DNA of 35,496 nt from Lentisphaerae bacterium GWF2_49_21 (GTDB lineage: Bacteria; Verrucomicrobiota; Lentisphaeria; Victivallales; GWF2-50-93): NCBI GenBank assembly GCA_001804805.1, contig MHBH01000018.1:1-35496 (forward strand). The letters run 5' to 3'. Numbering within the stretch: position 1 is the first letter of the stretch; each line of letters opens with the position of its first letter. Position numbers and translations under genes: made by a program. The notes under the pieces are model-generated. The model ran no database searches and was not told where the DNA came from. It worked only from the letters and a program-made list of their open reading frames with translations. Below are positions 1 through 6,086 of the stretch, piece by piece.

Positions 1-2463
1 GTTGAAATCGTGGGCGACTCCCCCTGCCAGCTGTCCAATAGCTTCCATCTTCCGCAACTGACCGAGCTGGCCTTCCATCTTTTCACGCTCAGCCTCCGCC
101 CGTTTGCGCTCGATGACAGTGGCGAACACGTTGGCAACAGCCATGAGGAATTCAGTTTCCTTCAAGTCCCGAATGTGTCCCTCCTTCACGTACAGGTTAA
201 TGACGCCTAAAACGTTATCTCCAGACAATATAGGCACGCAGTAATGCCCATGGGGCAGCATTCCCTCGACGTGGATGACATGCTGCCCGTCAATGCAATC
301 CGCGAACTGGATGGTTCTCTCCGCAGCGGCTTTTCCGCAGAGGCATCTGCCAAACGGGACTGTGGAACAAGCTGCAAGCAGTTCCCCGGAAAAGCCTCTA
401 TGCACTTGAAGATGCAGCGTCTTTTTCGACTCATCGGCAAGAAAAATGGAGCCTTTCGACTCAAACGCCAACCACTTGAGAGAGAGAAGCAAATTCAGCG
501 CAGTGTCCAGGAACTCCTTCTCATTATTAATCTCGATGGACAATTTCAGCAAGGCATTCATAGCGGCCTGTATCTCGTAATTCCTCTTAATCTCCTCCTC
601 GGCCTTCTTACGCTCGGTGATGTCGCGGATATACAGGTTCACGTAGCCGTGGTCCACAATGGGCGCCAGGGTTGCGCTGAATGTCCGATTACCCGATTGA
701 AACTCGATGTTGACCGGGTGTGCCTTCGCAATGGCCTCGCCGATGTGGGCCTGCCATTCGGCGTTGACCGCGCCACCAACCTCGGCGCCCATCACGGGGA
801 GGAGGATGTCCGCCGCCGGGTTCGCGTATTCCAAAACGCCCTGGGCAGTCACGCGTAGTACCGGGGCCGGGTTTTCCTCAGGAAACCGCGAAAGGCCTTC
901 GATCTTATCCTCCGCCTTCTTGCGCTCCGTGATATCCTCGGAGATGCCCAACAGGAATTTCGTGGTCCCATCTTCCCCCCGGATGCATATCTTCCGGGTA
1001 TGAAGCAGCCGCTGGCCTTTCTTGGCCGTCAGGATAAGTTCTTCCGGGATGTCCAACATGCCAGTCTCTCCATCAAGCACTTCGTGGTCACTTGCCATGA
1101 AGTGGGCCGCCTGTTCCGGAGGGAAAAGATCCAGGTTGTTCTTACCAAGCAATGCCTTGCGGTCATAGCCCAGGAGTTCCTCTCCAGCGCGATTGAATAT
1201 GACGAAACGCAGGTCTGTCGCCTCCTTGAGAAAAATCATGTGAGGGACATTTTCCACGACCGCATTGATGAGTGCTTTCGACTTCTTCAGCTCCTCCTCC
1301 GTCCACTTGCGCTTGGTGATATCGCGAATACTGCTCCGATAACCGAGTGCTTTGCCGTTACTGTCGAAAATAGGTTGCCAAGATATCGAACCCCACCACT
1401 TGCTTCCATCTTTGTGGACGAAGCGAAACTCCACATCGTCCCCATAACCTCCGTGCACGGCCTTCTGGAACAGTTCACTCGCCTCAAGACGATCTTCCCC
1501 AGCAAATAAGGGCAAAGGAAACGCGGGCATGGCAAAGCACTCGGTGAGCGAATAACCGGTTATCCGCTCCACTGCAGGATTGACCCAAAGCAATTGGCCA
1601 TCGGTTCCGAACCAGTTCTCCCAGTCTACCGTGTAGTTGGCGATAGCCTTGAATCTCTCTTCGTTCTCCCGCAGTTCCTCTTCCGCCTTCTTGCGCTCAG
1701 TGATGTCCGTGGCGATGCCGCACATTTGGATCAGATCGCCGTGCTCGTTGCGAACAGGATAGCCCCGATCCAGAATCCAGCGCACCTCCCCATTCGGCCG
1801 TATGATCCGGTATTCGATATTCCAGTTTCCTTGGGTATGCTGTTGAAGAGCCCCGATGACCCGGTCCTTGTCTTCGGGGTGTATTGCGTCAACAAAGGAT
1901 TGGGACGGCTGGTAGAGGTCCGCGCATGGGCGGCCCCAAATGCGTTCAAACGCGGGGCTGACGTATATTAACCGGTCAGCGGTGGGCGTGCTGATCCAGA
2001 AGACGTCTTGGATGTTCTCCGCAAGGAGCCGGAACTTAACCTCGCTCTCCCGCAGTGCTTCTTCCACCTCCCTATGTTTCTGATGCTCCTCGGCCTCGGC
2101 CAAGGCACGCACCACGGCCAGCACCAGCCGGTTGAGCCGTTGCTTGAGCACGAAATCGGTTGCACCGCGGAGCACGCAGTCCACCGCCTGCTCTTCGCCC
2201 AACGTGCCGGAGATCAGGATGAAAGGGACATCGGCTTGTTTCACACGAGCCAATGCCAGAGCTGACATGCCATCGTAGCCGGGAAGACTGTAGTCGGAGA
2301 GGATCAGGTCAAAATGCGTCTGATCCAGTGCGGCCTCGTATTCCGCGCGATCGATCGCGACCCGCAGTTCGCAGCCCATGCCGATCTGCTGCAGTTTGTC
2401 CCGCACCAGTTCCGCGTCGCGCGGGTTGTCTTCGAGATAAAGGATCAGCACCGGATTATTCAT
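1..2463 (-). CDS. Hybrid sensor histidine kinase, N-terminal receiver plus four PAS and GAF (partial)
   Basis: An open frame of 821 codons runs from an ATG at 2463 to the window edge with no stop, so the C-terminus is missing. It starts with a receiver domain (residues about 4-120; acidic pair E11/D12, phospho-acceptor D57 in LSDYSLPG, K107). Four PAS/PAC units follow, three ending in DITERKKAE-like linkers (about 143-260, 268-386, 395-517, 522-620). A GAF domain lies at about 632-787, and the HisKA H-box begins at 803 with H818 in GGVAHDFN, cut at residue 821. The ATPase domain should lie beyond base 1. An AAGGAG ribosome site sits about 6 bases upstream. No membrane segment is visible, so it is probably a cytoplasmic sensor. 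It is last in a co-directional cluster with a response regulator 48 bases upstream and a second kinase. The signal sensed is unknown. Confidence 0.9.
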   Translation of the reverse strand, partial: MNNPVLILYLEDNPRDAELVRDKLQQIGMGCELRVAIDRAEYEAALDQTHFDLILSDYSLPGYDGMSALALARVKQADVPFILISGTLGEEQAVDCVLRGATDFVLKQRLNRLVLAVVRALAEAEEHQKHREVEEALRESEVKFRLLAENIQDVFWISTPTADRLIYVSPAFERIWGRPCADLYQPSQSFVDAIHPEDKDRVIGALQQHTQGNWNIEYRIIRPNGEVRWILDRGYPVRNEHGDLIQMCGIATDITERKKAEEELRENEERFKAIANYTVDWENWFGTDGQLLWVNPAVERITGYSLTECFAMPAFPLPLFAGEDRLEASELFQKAVHGGYGDDVEFRFVHKDGSKWWGSISWQPIFDSNGKALGYRSSIRDITKRKWTEEELKKSKALINAVVENVPHMIFLKEATDLRFVIFNRAGEELLGYDRKALLGKNNLDLFPPEQAAHFMASDHEVLDGETGMLDIPEELILTAKKGQRLLHTRKICIRGEDGTTKFLLGISEDITERKKAEDKIEGLSRFPEENPAPVLRVTAQGVLEYANPAADILLPVMGAEVGGAVNAEWQAHIGEAIAKAHPVNIEFQSGNRTFSATLAPIVDHGYVNLYIRDITERKKAEEEIKRNYEIQAAMNALLKLSIEINNEKEFLDTALNLLLSLKWLAFESKGSIFLADESKKTLHLQVHRGFSGELLAACSTVPFGRCLCGKAAAERTIQFADCIDGQHVIHVEGMLPHGHYCVPILSGDNVLGVINLYVKEGHIRDLKETEFLMAVANVFATVIERKRAEAEREKMEGQLGQLRKMEAIGQLAGGVAHDFN

Positions 2464-2511
2464 CGCAATCTCCTTATGAGCCGTGCAGATCTGCACGACT
2501 CCTTATCGATA

Positions 2512-2982
2512 TCATGGTGTCTTGGGCCGCACCAGACGCACGCTGCCCGGCGGCGGTTCATTGACCACGGCCCAGAAAGCGCCCACCACCTTCACCGCCT
2601 CGACGAATGCCTGGAACTGGACCGGCTTGACAATGTAGGCGTTGACTCCCAGTTGATAGCTCGTGACCAAGTCCTGCTCTTCGCGCGAGGAGGTCATCAC
2701 CACCACCGGGATCGTTTTGAGCTGCGGGTCATTCTTGATCTGCCGCAGCACCTCAAGACCGTCCACCTTGGGCATCTTCAGGTCCAGTAGTACGACGGCG
2801 GGATTGCCGGCGGATCGGTCGGCGAACTGGCCGCGCCGATATAGGTAGTCAAGAGCCTCGACGCCGTCGCGGAGGGCGACGACCTCGTTGGCCAGGTTGT
2901 GATGAGCCAGAGCATCGAGTGTCAGTTCAATGTCACGGGGACTGTCGTCTACCATCAGGATGCATTTCAGAATAGTGTTCAC
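2512..2982 (-). CDS. Single-domain response regulator, Rcp1/CheY type
   Basis: A 156-residue protein made almost wholly of one receiver domain. The acidic pair D12-D13 (MVDDSPRD), phospho-acceptor D67 (LLDLKMPK), T97-S98 and K119 are all present. The sequence style (LTLDALAHHNLANEV, DYLYRRGQF) is that of Rcp1-like regulators, which usually pair with phytochrome-type or PAS kinases and have no output domain. The start is GTG, chosen because AAAGGA lies 8 bases upstream and the receiver begins only a few residues later; the next ATG falls inside the first strand. It starts 13 bases after the kinase at 2996-4147 stops, so the two are probably one transcript, with this protein taking phosphate from that kinase. 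A proline-rich tail of about 15 residues ends the protein. Confidence 0.93.
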   Translation of the reverse strand: MNTILKCILMVDDSPRDIELTLDALAHHNLANEVVALRDGVEALDYLYRRGQFADRSAGNPAVVLLDLKMPKVDGLEVLRQIKNDPQLKTIPVVVMTSSREEQDLVTSYQLGVNAYIVKPVQFQAFVEAVKVVGAFWAVVNEPPPGSVRLVRPKTP

Positions 2983-2995
2983 TGGTGTTTTCCTT

Positions 2996-4147
2996 TCAAT
3001 CGAGTGTGCTTGTTGATACTGACGGTTTCAAGGTGAAGTAAAAAGTCGCGCCAAAGTCCAAAGCTCCCTCCGCCCAGGTGCGTCCGCCGTGCCGGGTGAT
3101 TATGCGCCGCACGTTGGCCAGGCCGATGCCGGTGCCTTCAAACTCTTCCGTCCGGTGCAAACGTTGGAAGACGCCGAAAAGCTTGTGTCCATACTGCGGG
3201 TCGAACTTGACGCCATTGTCGCGCACGAAGAGGATGACACGGCCGTCCTCCATGCCCGCGCTACCAATCTCGATCTGCGCCGGGTCGCGTGAGCGTGTGA
3301 ATTTCACTGCGTTGCCCAGCAGGTTGGCCAAAGCCAACTTGAGCATTGCATGGTCGGCCTGCACTGCTGGCAAGGTCGGTATTTTCCAGATAATGTTCCG
3401 TTCGCGCGTGGCCGGCTCCAAATCACGCAGCGTATCCTGCACCAGCTTATCGAGGTTTACGCTGGCCTCACACATCTCCGCACGGCTCATGCGCGAGAAC
3501 GCCAGCATGTCGTCAATCAGTTCGCCCAGCTCCCGGCTGGCATCAGCAATGGTCTTCATATAACGCCGACCATTCTCTGAAAGCTGACCTTCGGTCTCGC
3601 GTGCAAGCATGTCCACGTAACCTTGCACATGCCGCAACGGCGCACGGAGGTCGTGGGATACGGAGTAGGAGAACGATTCGAGCTCCTTGAAGGCAGCCTT
3701 CAGTTCTGCATTGAGCGTTCGCAGATCTTCTTCCGTCCGCTTGCGCGCAGTGATGTCGCGCTCGGTGGAGGCAATACCAATTACTCTTCCCGTATCGTCC
3801 ACAAGCTTCGTTACCGTCAGCCATACATCGAGCCGCCGCCCGTCCTTGGTCAGCCGCTGGGTCTCAAAAGACGTGACCTTTTCACCCGCAAACAGCCGGT
3901 GGTTAAAACCCTTTTGCTCTGCCGCTTTGTCGGGTGGTGCAAGTTGCCAAATGCTCATCTTGAGCGCCTCTTGCTCGCTATAGCCAAACATCTGTTCGGC
4001 GCCGTGGTTCCAGGCGGTGATCCGGCCCTCGAAGTCCTGTATCGTAATCGCGTCGTTGGAGTCCCGCACCACCGTCACCATGCGGCTGGCCTCCTCCTCC
4101 TTTGCACGCGTTGCTGTCGCCGAATCAATCTGGCGCTTGGTTTTCAT
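2996..4147 (-). CDS. PAS-domain sensor histidine kinase (altered G1 box)
   Basis: A 383-residue soluble kinase. A PAS domain covers about 20-136 and ends in ERDITARKRTEEDL. HisKA holds H165 in SYSVSHDLRAPLRH. The ATPase domain has an N-box (N275 and N279 in NLLGNAVKF) and a G2 box (GTGIGLANV at 338-346). The type resembles cyanobacterial-phytochrome-like kinases that act on Rcp1 regulators, which fits the regulator just downstream. One oddity is the G1 box, which reads DNGVKFD (310-316): the second glycine of the usual DxGxG is lysine K314. The codon is AAG on this strand and the frame is intact, so it is either a real substitution or a base error; it could weaken nucleotide binding. AAAGGG lies about 10 bases upstream of the ATG. 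This cluster looks GC-richer than the rest of the window. Confidence 0.92.
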   Translation of the reverse strand: MKTKRQIDSATATRAKEEEASRMVTVVRDSNDAITIQDFEGRITAWNHGAEQMFGYSEQEALKMSIWQLAPPDKAAEQKGFNHRLFAGEKVTSFETQRLTKDGRRLDVWLTVTKLVDDTGRVIGIASTERDITARKRTEEDLRTLNAELKAAFKELESFSYSVSHDLRAPLRHVQGYVDMLARETEGQLSENGRRYMKTIADASRELGELIDDMLAFSRMSRAEMCEASVNLDKLVQDTLRDLEPATRERNIIWKIPTLPAVQADHAMLKLALANLLGNAVKFTRSRDPAQIEIGSAGMEDGRVILFVRDNGVKFDPQYGHKLFGVFQRLHRTEEFEGTGIGLANVRRIITRHGGRTWAEGALDFGATFYFTLKPSVSTSTLD

Positions 4148-4210
4148 GCCAAATCCCTTTACTTGCGTTTTAGTGTCTTTCCAGTAGCGTCTTTTCTCTC
4201 CAAAACTCCA

Positions 4211-4232
4211 TAACGGTTATTATAACCAGTTA
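4211..4232. promoter_or_regulatory. Palindrome around a -10-like TATAAT upstream of the kinase gene
   Basis: TAAC-GGTTAT and its inverted partner ATAACC-A-GTTA form a near-perfect 22-base palindrome about 64 bases before the kinase start. On the minus strand its centre reads GGTTATAATAACC, containing TATAAT. No clear -35 box is seen. A regulator site over a core promoter would explain it, but this rests on sequence alone. Confidence 0.3.
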
Positions 4233-4353
4233 CGTTTAAAGTATAGGCCGTGCCTGAACCTTTTGCTATGGGGTGAAGAACTACTTCTCTATGGGTGAAC
4301 ACCTACCTGAATATTTCATGAATCAGGAAGACAAGTCCGGAAGTTGTATTTGA

Positions 4354-4408
4354 AGAATGTGGTACAGGCGTACTTCGACAAGCTCAGCACAGGTCCCGCC
4401 TGTAATTA
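4354..4408. repeat. REP-like hairpin arm interrupted in its loop by a 23-nt insert
   Basis: Bases 4354-4371 plus 4395-4408 match the left arm of the element at 27562-27647 in 31 of 32 positions. Between them, 4372-4394 is an extra 23-nt stretch beginning acttcgacaagctc. The insert sits in the apical loop of the TACAGGCG/CGCCTGTA stem. A related insert occupies a palindrome loop at 12448-12479. Confidence 0.75.
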
Positions 4409-4418
4409 GGAGAGGCCT

Positions 4419-4580
4419 TTTCAAAACTGCTTATGGAACGCCGACCTCCAGGTCGGCATAAGAGCCGGTCTGGCCTGCCGCGCCGTCCTGTCCCTCGTAG
4501 TTTCCGCCGCGCCGGAAGAAGTGGGAAGCATCTCAGCGAAGGCGGGAGACCGGCGCTCCTTTAAAAGAGCAGTTTTGAAA
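4419..4580. repeat. Nested inverted-repeat element, about 160 nt
   Basis: Perfect 13-base inverted repeats (tttcaaaactgct at 4419-4431, complement at 4568-4580) enclose a second inverted pair: GGAACGCCGACCTCC-like from 4435 against the complement of about 4547-4561, matching 12 of 15. The left inner arm also forms its own 8-bp hairpin, GCCGACCT-CC-AGGTCGGC (4440-4457). There is no open frame, so it is a small non-coding repeat, possibly MITE- or REPIN-like. Confidence 0.6.
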
Positions 4581-4614
4581 TTACCCCGGGAATTTATTCA
4601 TGGCAATGCTCTCT

Positions 4615-4998
4615 TTAAGACAAGCCAAGCACAGACCGAAGCTCAGAACGCGAGCGTTTCATGATTCGAATCGCTTCCTTCGCATCAGTTGAAGTGGCTG
4701 ACTCCCCTGGATAACGGAACTCAACGGCATATGATGAAAGACGTATCATGTCATCACGCGTGGCAATCAGGAAAGGATGCGAATCCGCACACTGGTCAAG
4801 TAAAATTGGCAGCGCATGGATTTTCCGGACAACGACACCTTTTTTTTCGAGTATTGCCTTGAGATATTTTTCGATACATTGCTGGGCATGGAAACATACT
4901 GAGTTGTGAACGGGATTTCTGCGCAGTCGACGAAGAGTTGTCGCTACGCGGAAATCTTCCTCGGCTTTTTCAATCCATTCGGCAACAGGTTTAACCAT
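4615..4998 (-). CDS. HEPN-domain protein (toxin partner of an MNT/HEPN pair)
   Basis: A HEPN-fold protein of the PF05168 type with hallmark segments FHAQQCIEKYLKA (about residues 36-48 from this start) and FRYPG near 94-98. HEPN proteins of this kind pair with minimal nucleotidyltransferases; in characterised systems the HEPN partner is an RNase toxin and the MNT partner silences it by adding AMP. The canonical catalytic Rx4-6H is not clear here: an R-x4-H match exists near the second helix but not at the usual place, so activity is uncertain. The start at 4998 gives a tight 8-base ATGGTTAA overlap with the MNT gene; an alternative ATG at 5013 adds five residues. Translation is probably coupled. 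It sits among repeat debris, as mobile toxin-antitoxin pairs often do. Confidence 0.82.
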   Translation of the reverse strand: MVKPVAEWIEKAEEDFRVATTLRRLRRNPVHNSVCFHAQQCIEKYLKAILEKKGVVVRKIHALPILLDQCADSHPFLIATRDDMIRLSSYAVEFRYPGESATSTDAKEAIRIMKRSRSELRSVLGLS

Positions 4999-5302
4999 AT
5001 AGCACTTGTCCATCTTGCAGTACAGATCTTAAAAATGTGTCCTTCATTGACAATCGCTCAGAAATTTCAGCCGGACGCTTCACTATCAAATCCATAGGAA
5101 ATGTCGCATCAAATTGAAGGCGTATTGCAATAGCCTGATCGACATTCCTAGGATTGTCATGATCCATTATAACCAGAATATCCACATCGCTATCATCTTC
5201 AGCCGAGGCGCGGGCATAAGAGCCAAACAGTATTATACGGTCCGGATGAAATCTCTTTCCGATCTCCCTGGCATACTTTCTGATTTTATTTCGATTTATC
5301 AT
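4991..5302 (-). CDS. Minimal nucleotidyltransferase (MNT antitoxin)
   Basis: A 103-residue nucleotidyltransferase of the MNT/MntA type. The fold signature GSYARASAEDDSDVD has G27-S28 and the metal pair D39-x-D41, and a third acidic residue, D71, is in FPMDLIVKRP, so the catalytic triad looks complete. In the HEPN/MNT systems studied, such enzymes transfer AMP groups to the HEPN toxin and neutralise it. The gene lies first and overlaps the HEPN gene. TTGACG stands near the start at about 5322, but the spacing to a -10 box is poor, so no promoter is claimed. It could act on another substrate, but the neighbour makes the antitoxin role most likely. Confidence 0.88.
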   Translation of the reverse strand: MINRNKIRKYAREIGKRFHPDRIILFGSYARASAEDDSDVDILVIMDHDNPRNVDQAIAIRLQFDATFPMDLIVKRPAEISERLSMKDTFLRSVLQDGQVLYG

Positions 5303-5471
5303 AATACTTGAAATTAGTCCGTCAAGCGGAAATAATCAAGGGAAAAAGTGCCAAAAATTAAGCTGTGAATTCCAACAGAGAACGAGTTTTCCCCATGTAG
5401 GAGCCCAGACAAGTTTCTACCATCCCCCTAGATACTCTCGGCGGAAGTCCTTCCGCACGAGATTATCTGTC

Positions 5472-5666
5472 AAAGATTGCAGCTGGCTAAATCAGGTGGA
5501 GATATGGTTTGGAGTTCTGGCCAGGAAAGTACTTAAAAGAGGGAATTCCACCTCGGCAAAGGATCTCGGCGAGAAGATGGGAATGTTCATCGATTATTTC
5601 AACAGGACCATGTCAAAAGCGTATAAATGGATAAAATACTCTTCCTGCATGGAATTTTGCTGTTAA
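5472..5666 (+). pseudogene. IS630-family transposase, C-terminal fragment
   Basis: Frame 5472-5666 reads about 64 codons to a TAA. It begins KDCSWLNQVEIWFGVL and continues with RGNSTSAKDLGEKM, FIDYFNRTMSKAYKW. This matches the C-terminal end of IS630/Tc1-mariner-type DDE transposases, including the last catalytic glutamate in LNQVEIW. Everything upstream of that motif is missing, including the first two catalytic aspartates and the DNA-binding part; no start codon or ribosome site is seen. Homology begins abruptly a few bases after the palindromic repeat at 5440-5458. It cannot be active and marks an old insertion between the toxin-antitoxin pair and the serpin remnant. Confidence 0.82.
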
Positions 5667-5672
5667 GATGGC

Positions 5673-5701
5673 GTTTCCACAATTCGCAGAATTGTGGAAA
5701 C
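5673..5701. repeat. Perfect 13-bp hairpin
   Basis: GTTTCCACAATTC, a GCA loop and the exact complement form a strong hairpin 7 bases after the stop of the transposase stump. No U-tract follows in either direction, so it may be a remnant of the insertion's end or a repeat rather than a terminator. Confidence 0.65.
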
Positions 5702-5843
5702 TTATAGATTTACTTGTGCGGAAGGACTTCCGCCAAGCAAATCTAGTCAACCAGTAATACTTGCATGAGGAAGAACTCTACATCTTGTCCATCCCATTGT
5801 TAAGTCCTCTGCCTTGACCCTGTTCTGTTTTCTGCGAAGGCGC

Positions 5844-5991
5844 TTATGGACTCAGCATCCTGCCCATGAACAGAATGCTTCCCGTAAAGCTTGAATGCGA
5901 ATTCCGCATTGCTGGAACCAAGACTGGCTTCTCCTGCACAATATGCGGAGAGTCCGCACAAAATCACTATCGCTGCAATTATCTGTTTCAT
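5844..5991 (-). pseudogene. Serpin reduced to its two ends by an internal deletion
   Basis: The frame from the ATG at 5991 has a signal peptide (MKQIIAAIVILCGLSAYCAG) and then SSNAEFAFKLYGK, which reads like the first helix of a serpin. At about 5885 the reading should switch by one base: the other frame gives TGSILFMGRMLSP and a TAA at 5844-5846. TGxILFMGR near the end is the classic serpin C-terminal signature. The two ends lie directly next to each other, so some 300 or more residues are gone, including the reactive-centre loop, and the junction is out of frame. Without the switch, the first frame runs on to 5800 as a 63-residue peptide. AGGAGG is well placed upstream, so the remnant may still be translated. 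An intact serpin would have been a secreted protease inhibitor, matching the macroglobulin 94 bases upstream. Confidence 0.8.
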
Positions 5992-6008
5992 CTAGTACCC
6001 GCCTCCTA

Positions 6009-6030
6009 TTTTTTCCTGAACAGGAAAAAA
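6009..6030. terminator. Symmetric A/T-flanked hairpin between macroglobulin and serpin remnant
   Basis: TTTTTTCCTG-AA-CAGGAAAAAA pairs over 10 bp. It lies between the strong hairpin at the macroglobulin stop and the AGGAGG of the serpin remnant. It may be a weak bidirectional terminator. Confidence 0.4.
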
Positions 6031-6046
6031 TAATTTATTCATAGTT

Positions 6047-6086
6047 ATATTTCTTTTCGCGGCGTTGCCGCCGCGAAAAGAAATAT
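6047..6086 (-). terminator. 17-bp hairpin at the macroglobulin stop codon
   Basis: A perfect 17-bp stem (ATATTTCTTTTCGCGGC and its complement) with a 6-base loop begins at the last base of the macroglobulin TGA. No U-run follows directly, so it may stop transcription or protect the 3' end of a 6-kb message. Confidence 0.6.

Larger units (their letters stand above)
4148..4614. other. Gene-free gap with repeats
   Basis: No convincing gene is seen. The gap holds the palindrome at 4211-4232, a direct repeat of CTATGGGGTGAA-like words at 4266-4277 and 4289-4299, an interrupted REP arm at 4354-4408 and a larger inverted-repeat element at 4419-4580. Confidence 0.7.
5440..5734. repeat. 19-bp perfect inverted repeats flanking the IS630 remnant
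   Basis: GGCGGAAGTCCTTCCGCAC at 5440-5458 is repeated as its exact complement at 5716-5734. Each arm is itself palindromic (GCGGAAG-TC-CTTCCGC). The remnant lies between them. The arms may be insertion-derived ends, or REP-type repeats that bracketed or captured the fragment. Confidence 0.7.
5303..5843. other. Gene-free gap with mobile-element debris
   Basis: No intact gene. It contains an IS630 transposase stump at 5472-5666, flanking 19-base inverted repeats and a 13-bp hairpin. 5303-5430 and 5735-5843 show no recognisable feature. Confidence 0.7.

Noticed and set aside
5800-5991. A new small secreted 63-residue protein
   Set aside because: Its first half matches the start of a serpin and the next bases, in another frame, match the serpin end; it is better read as a pseudogene.
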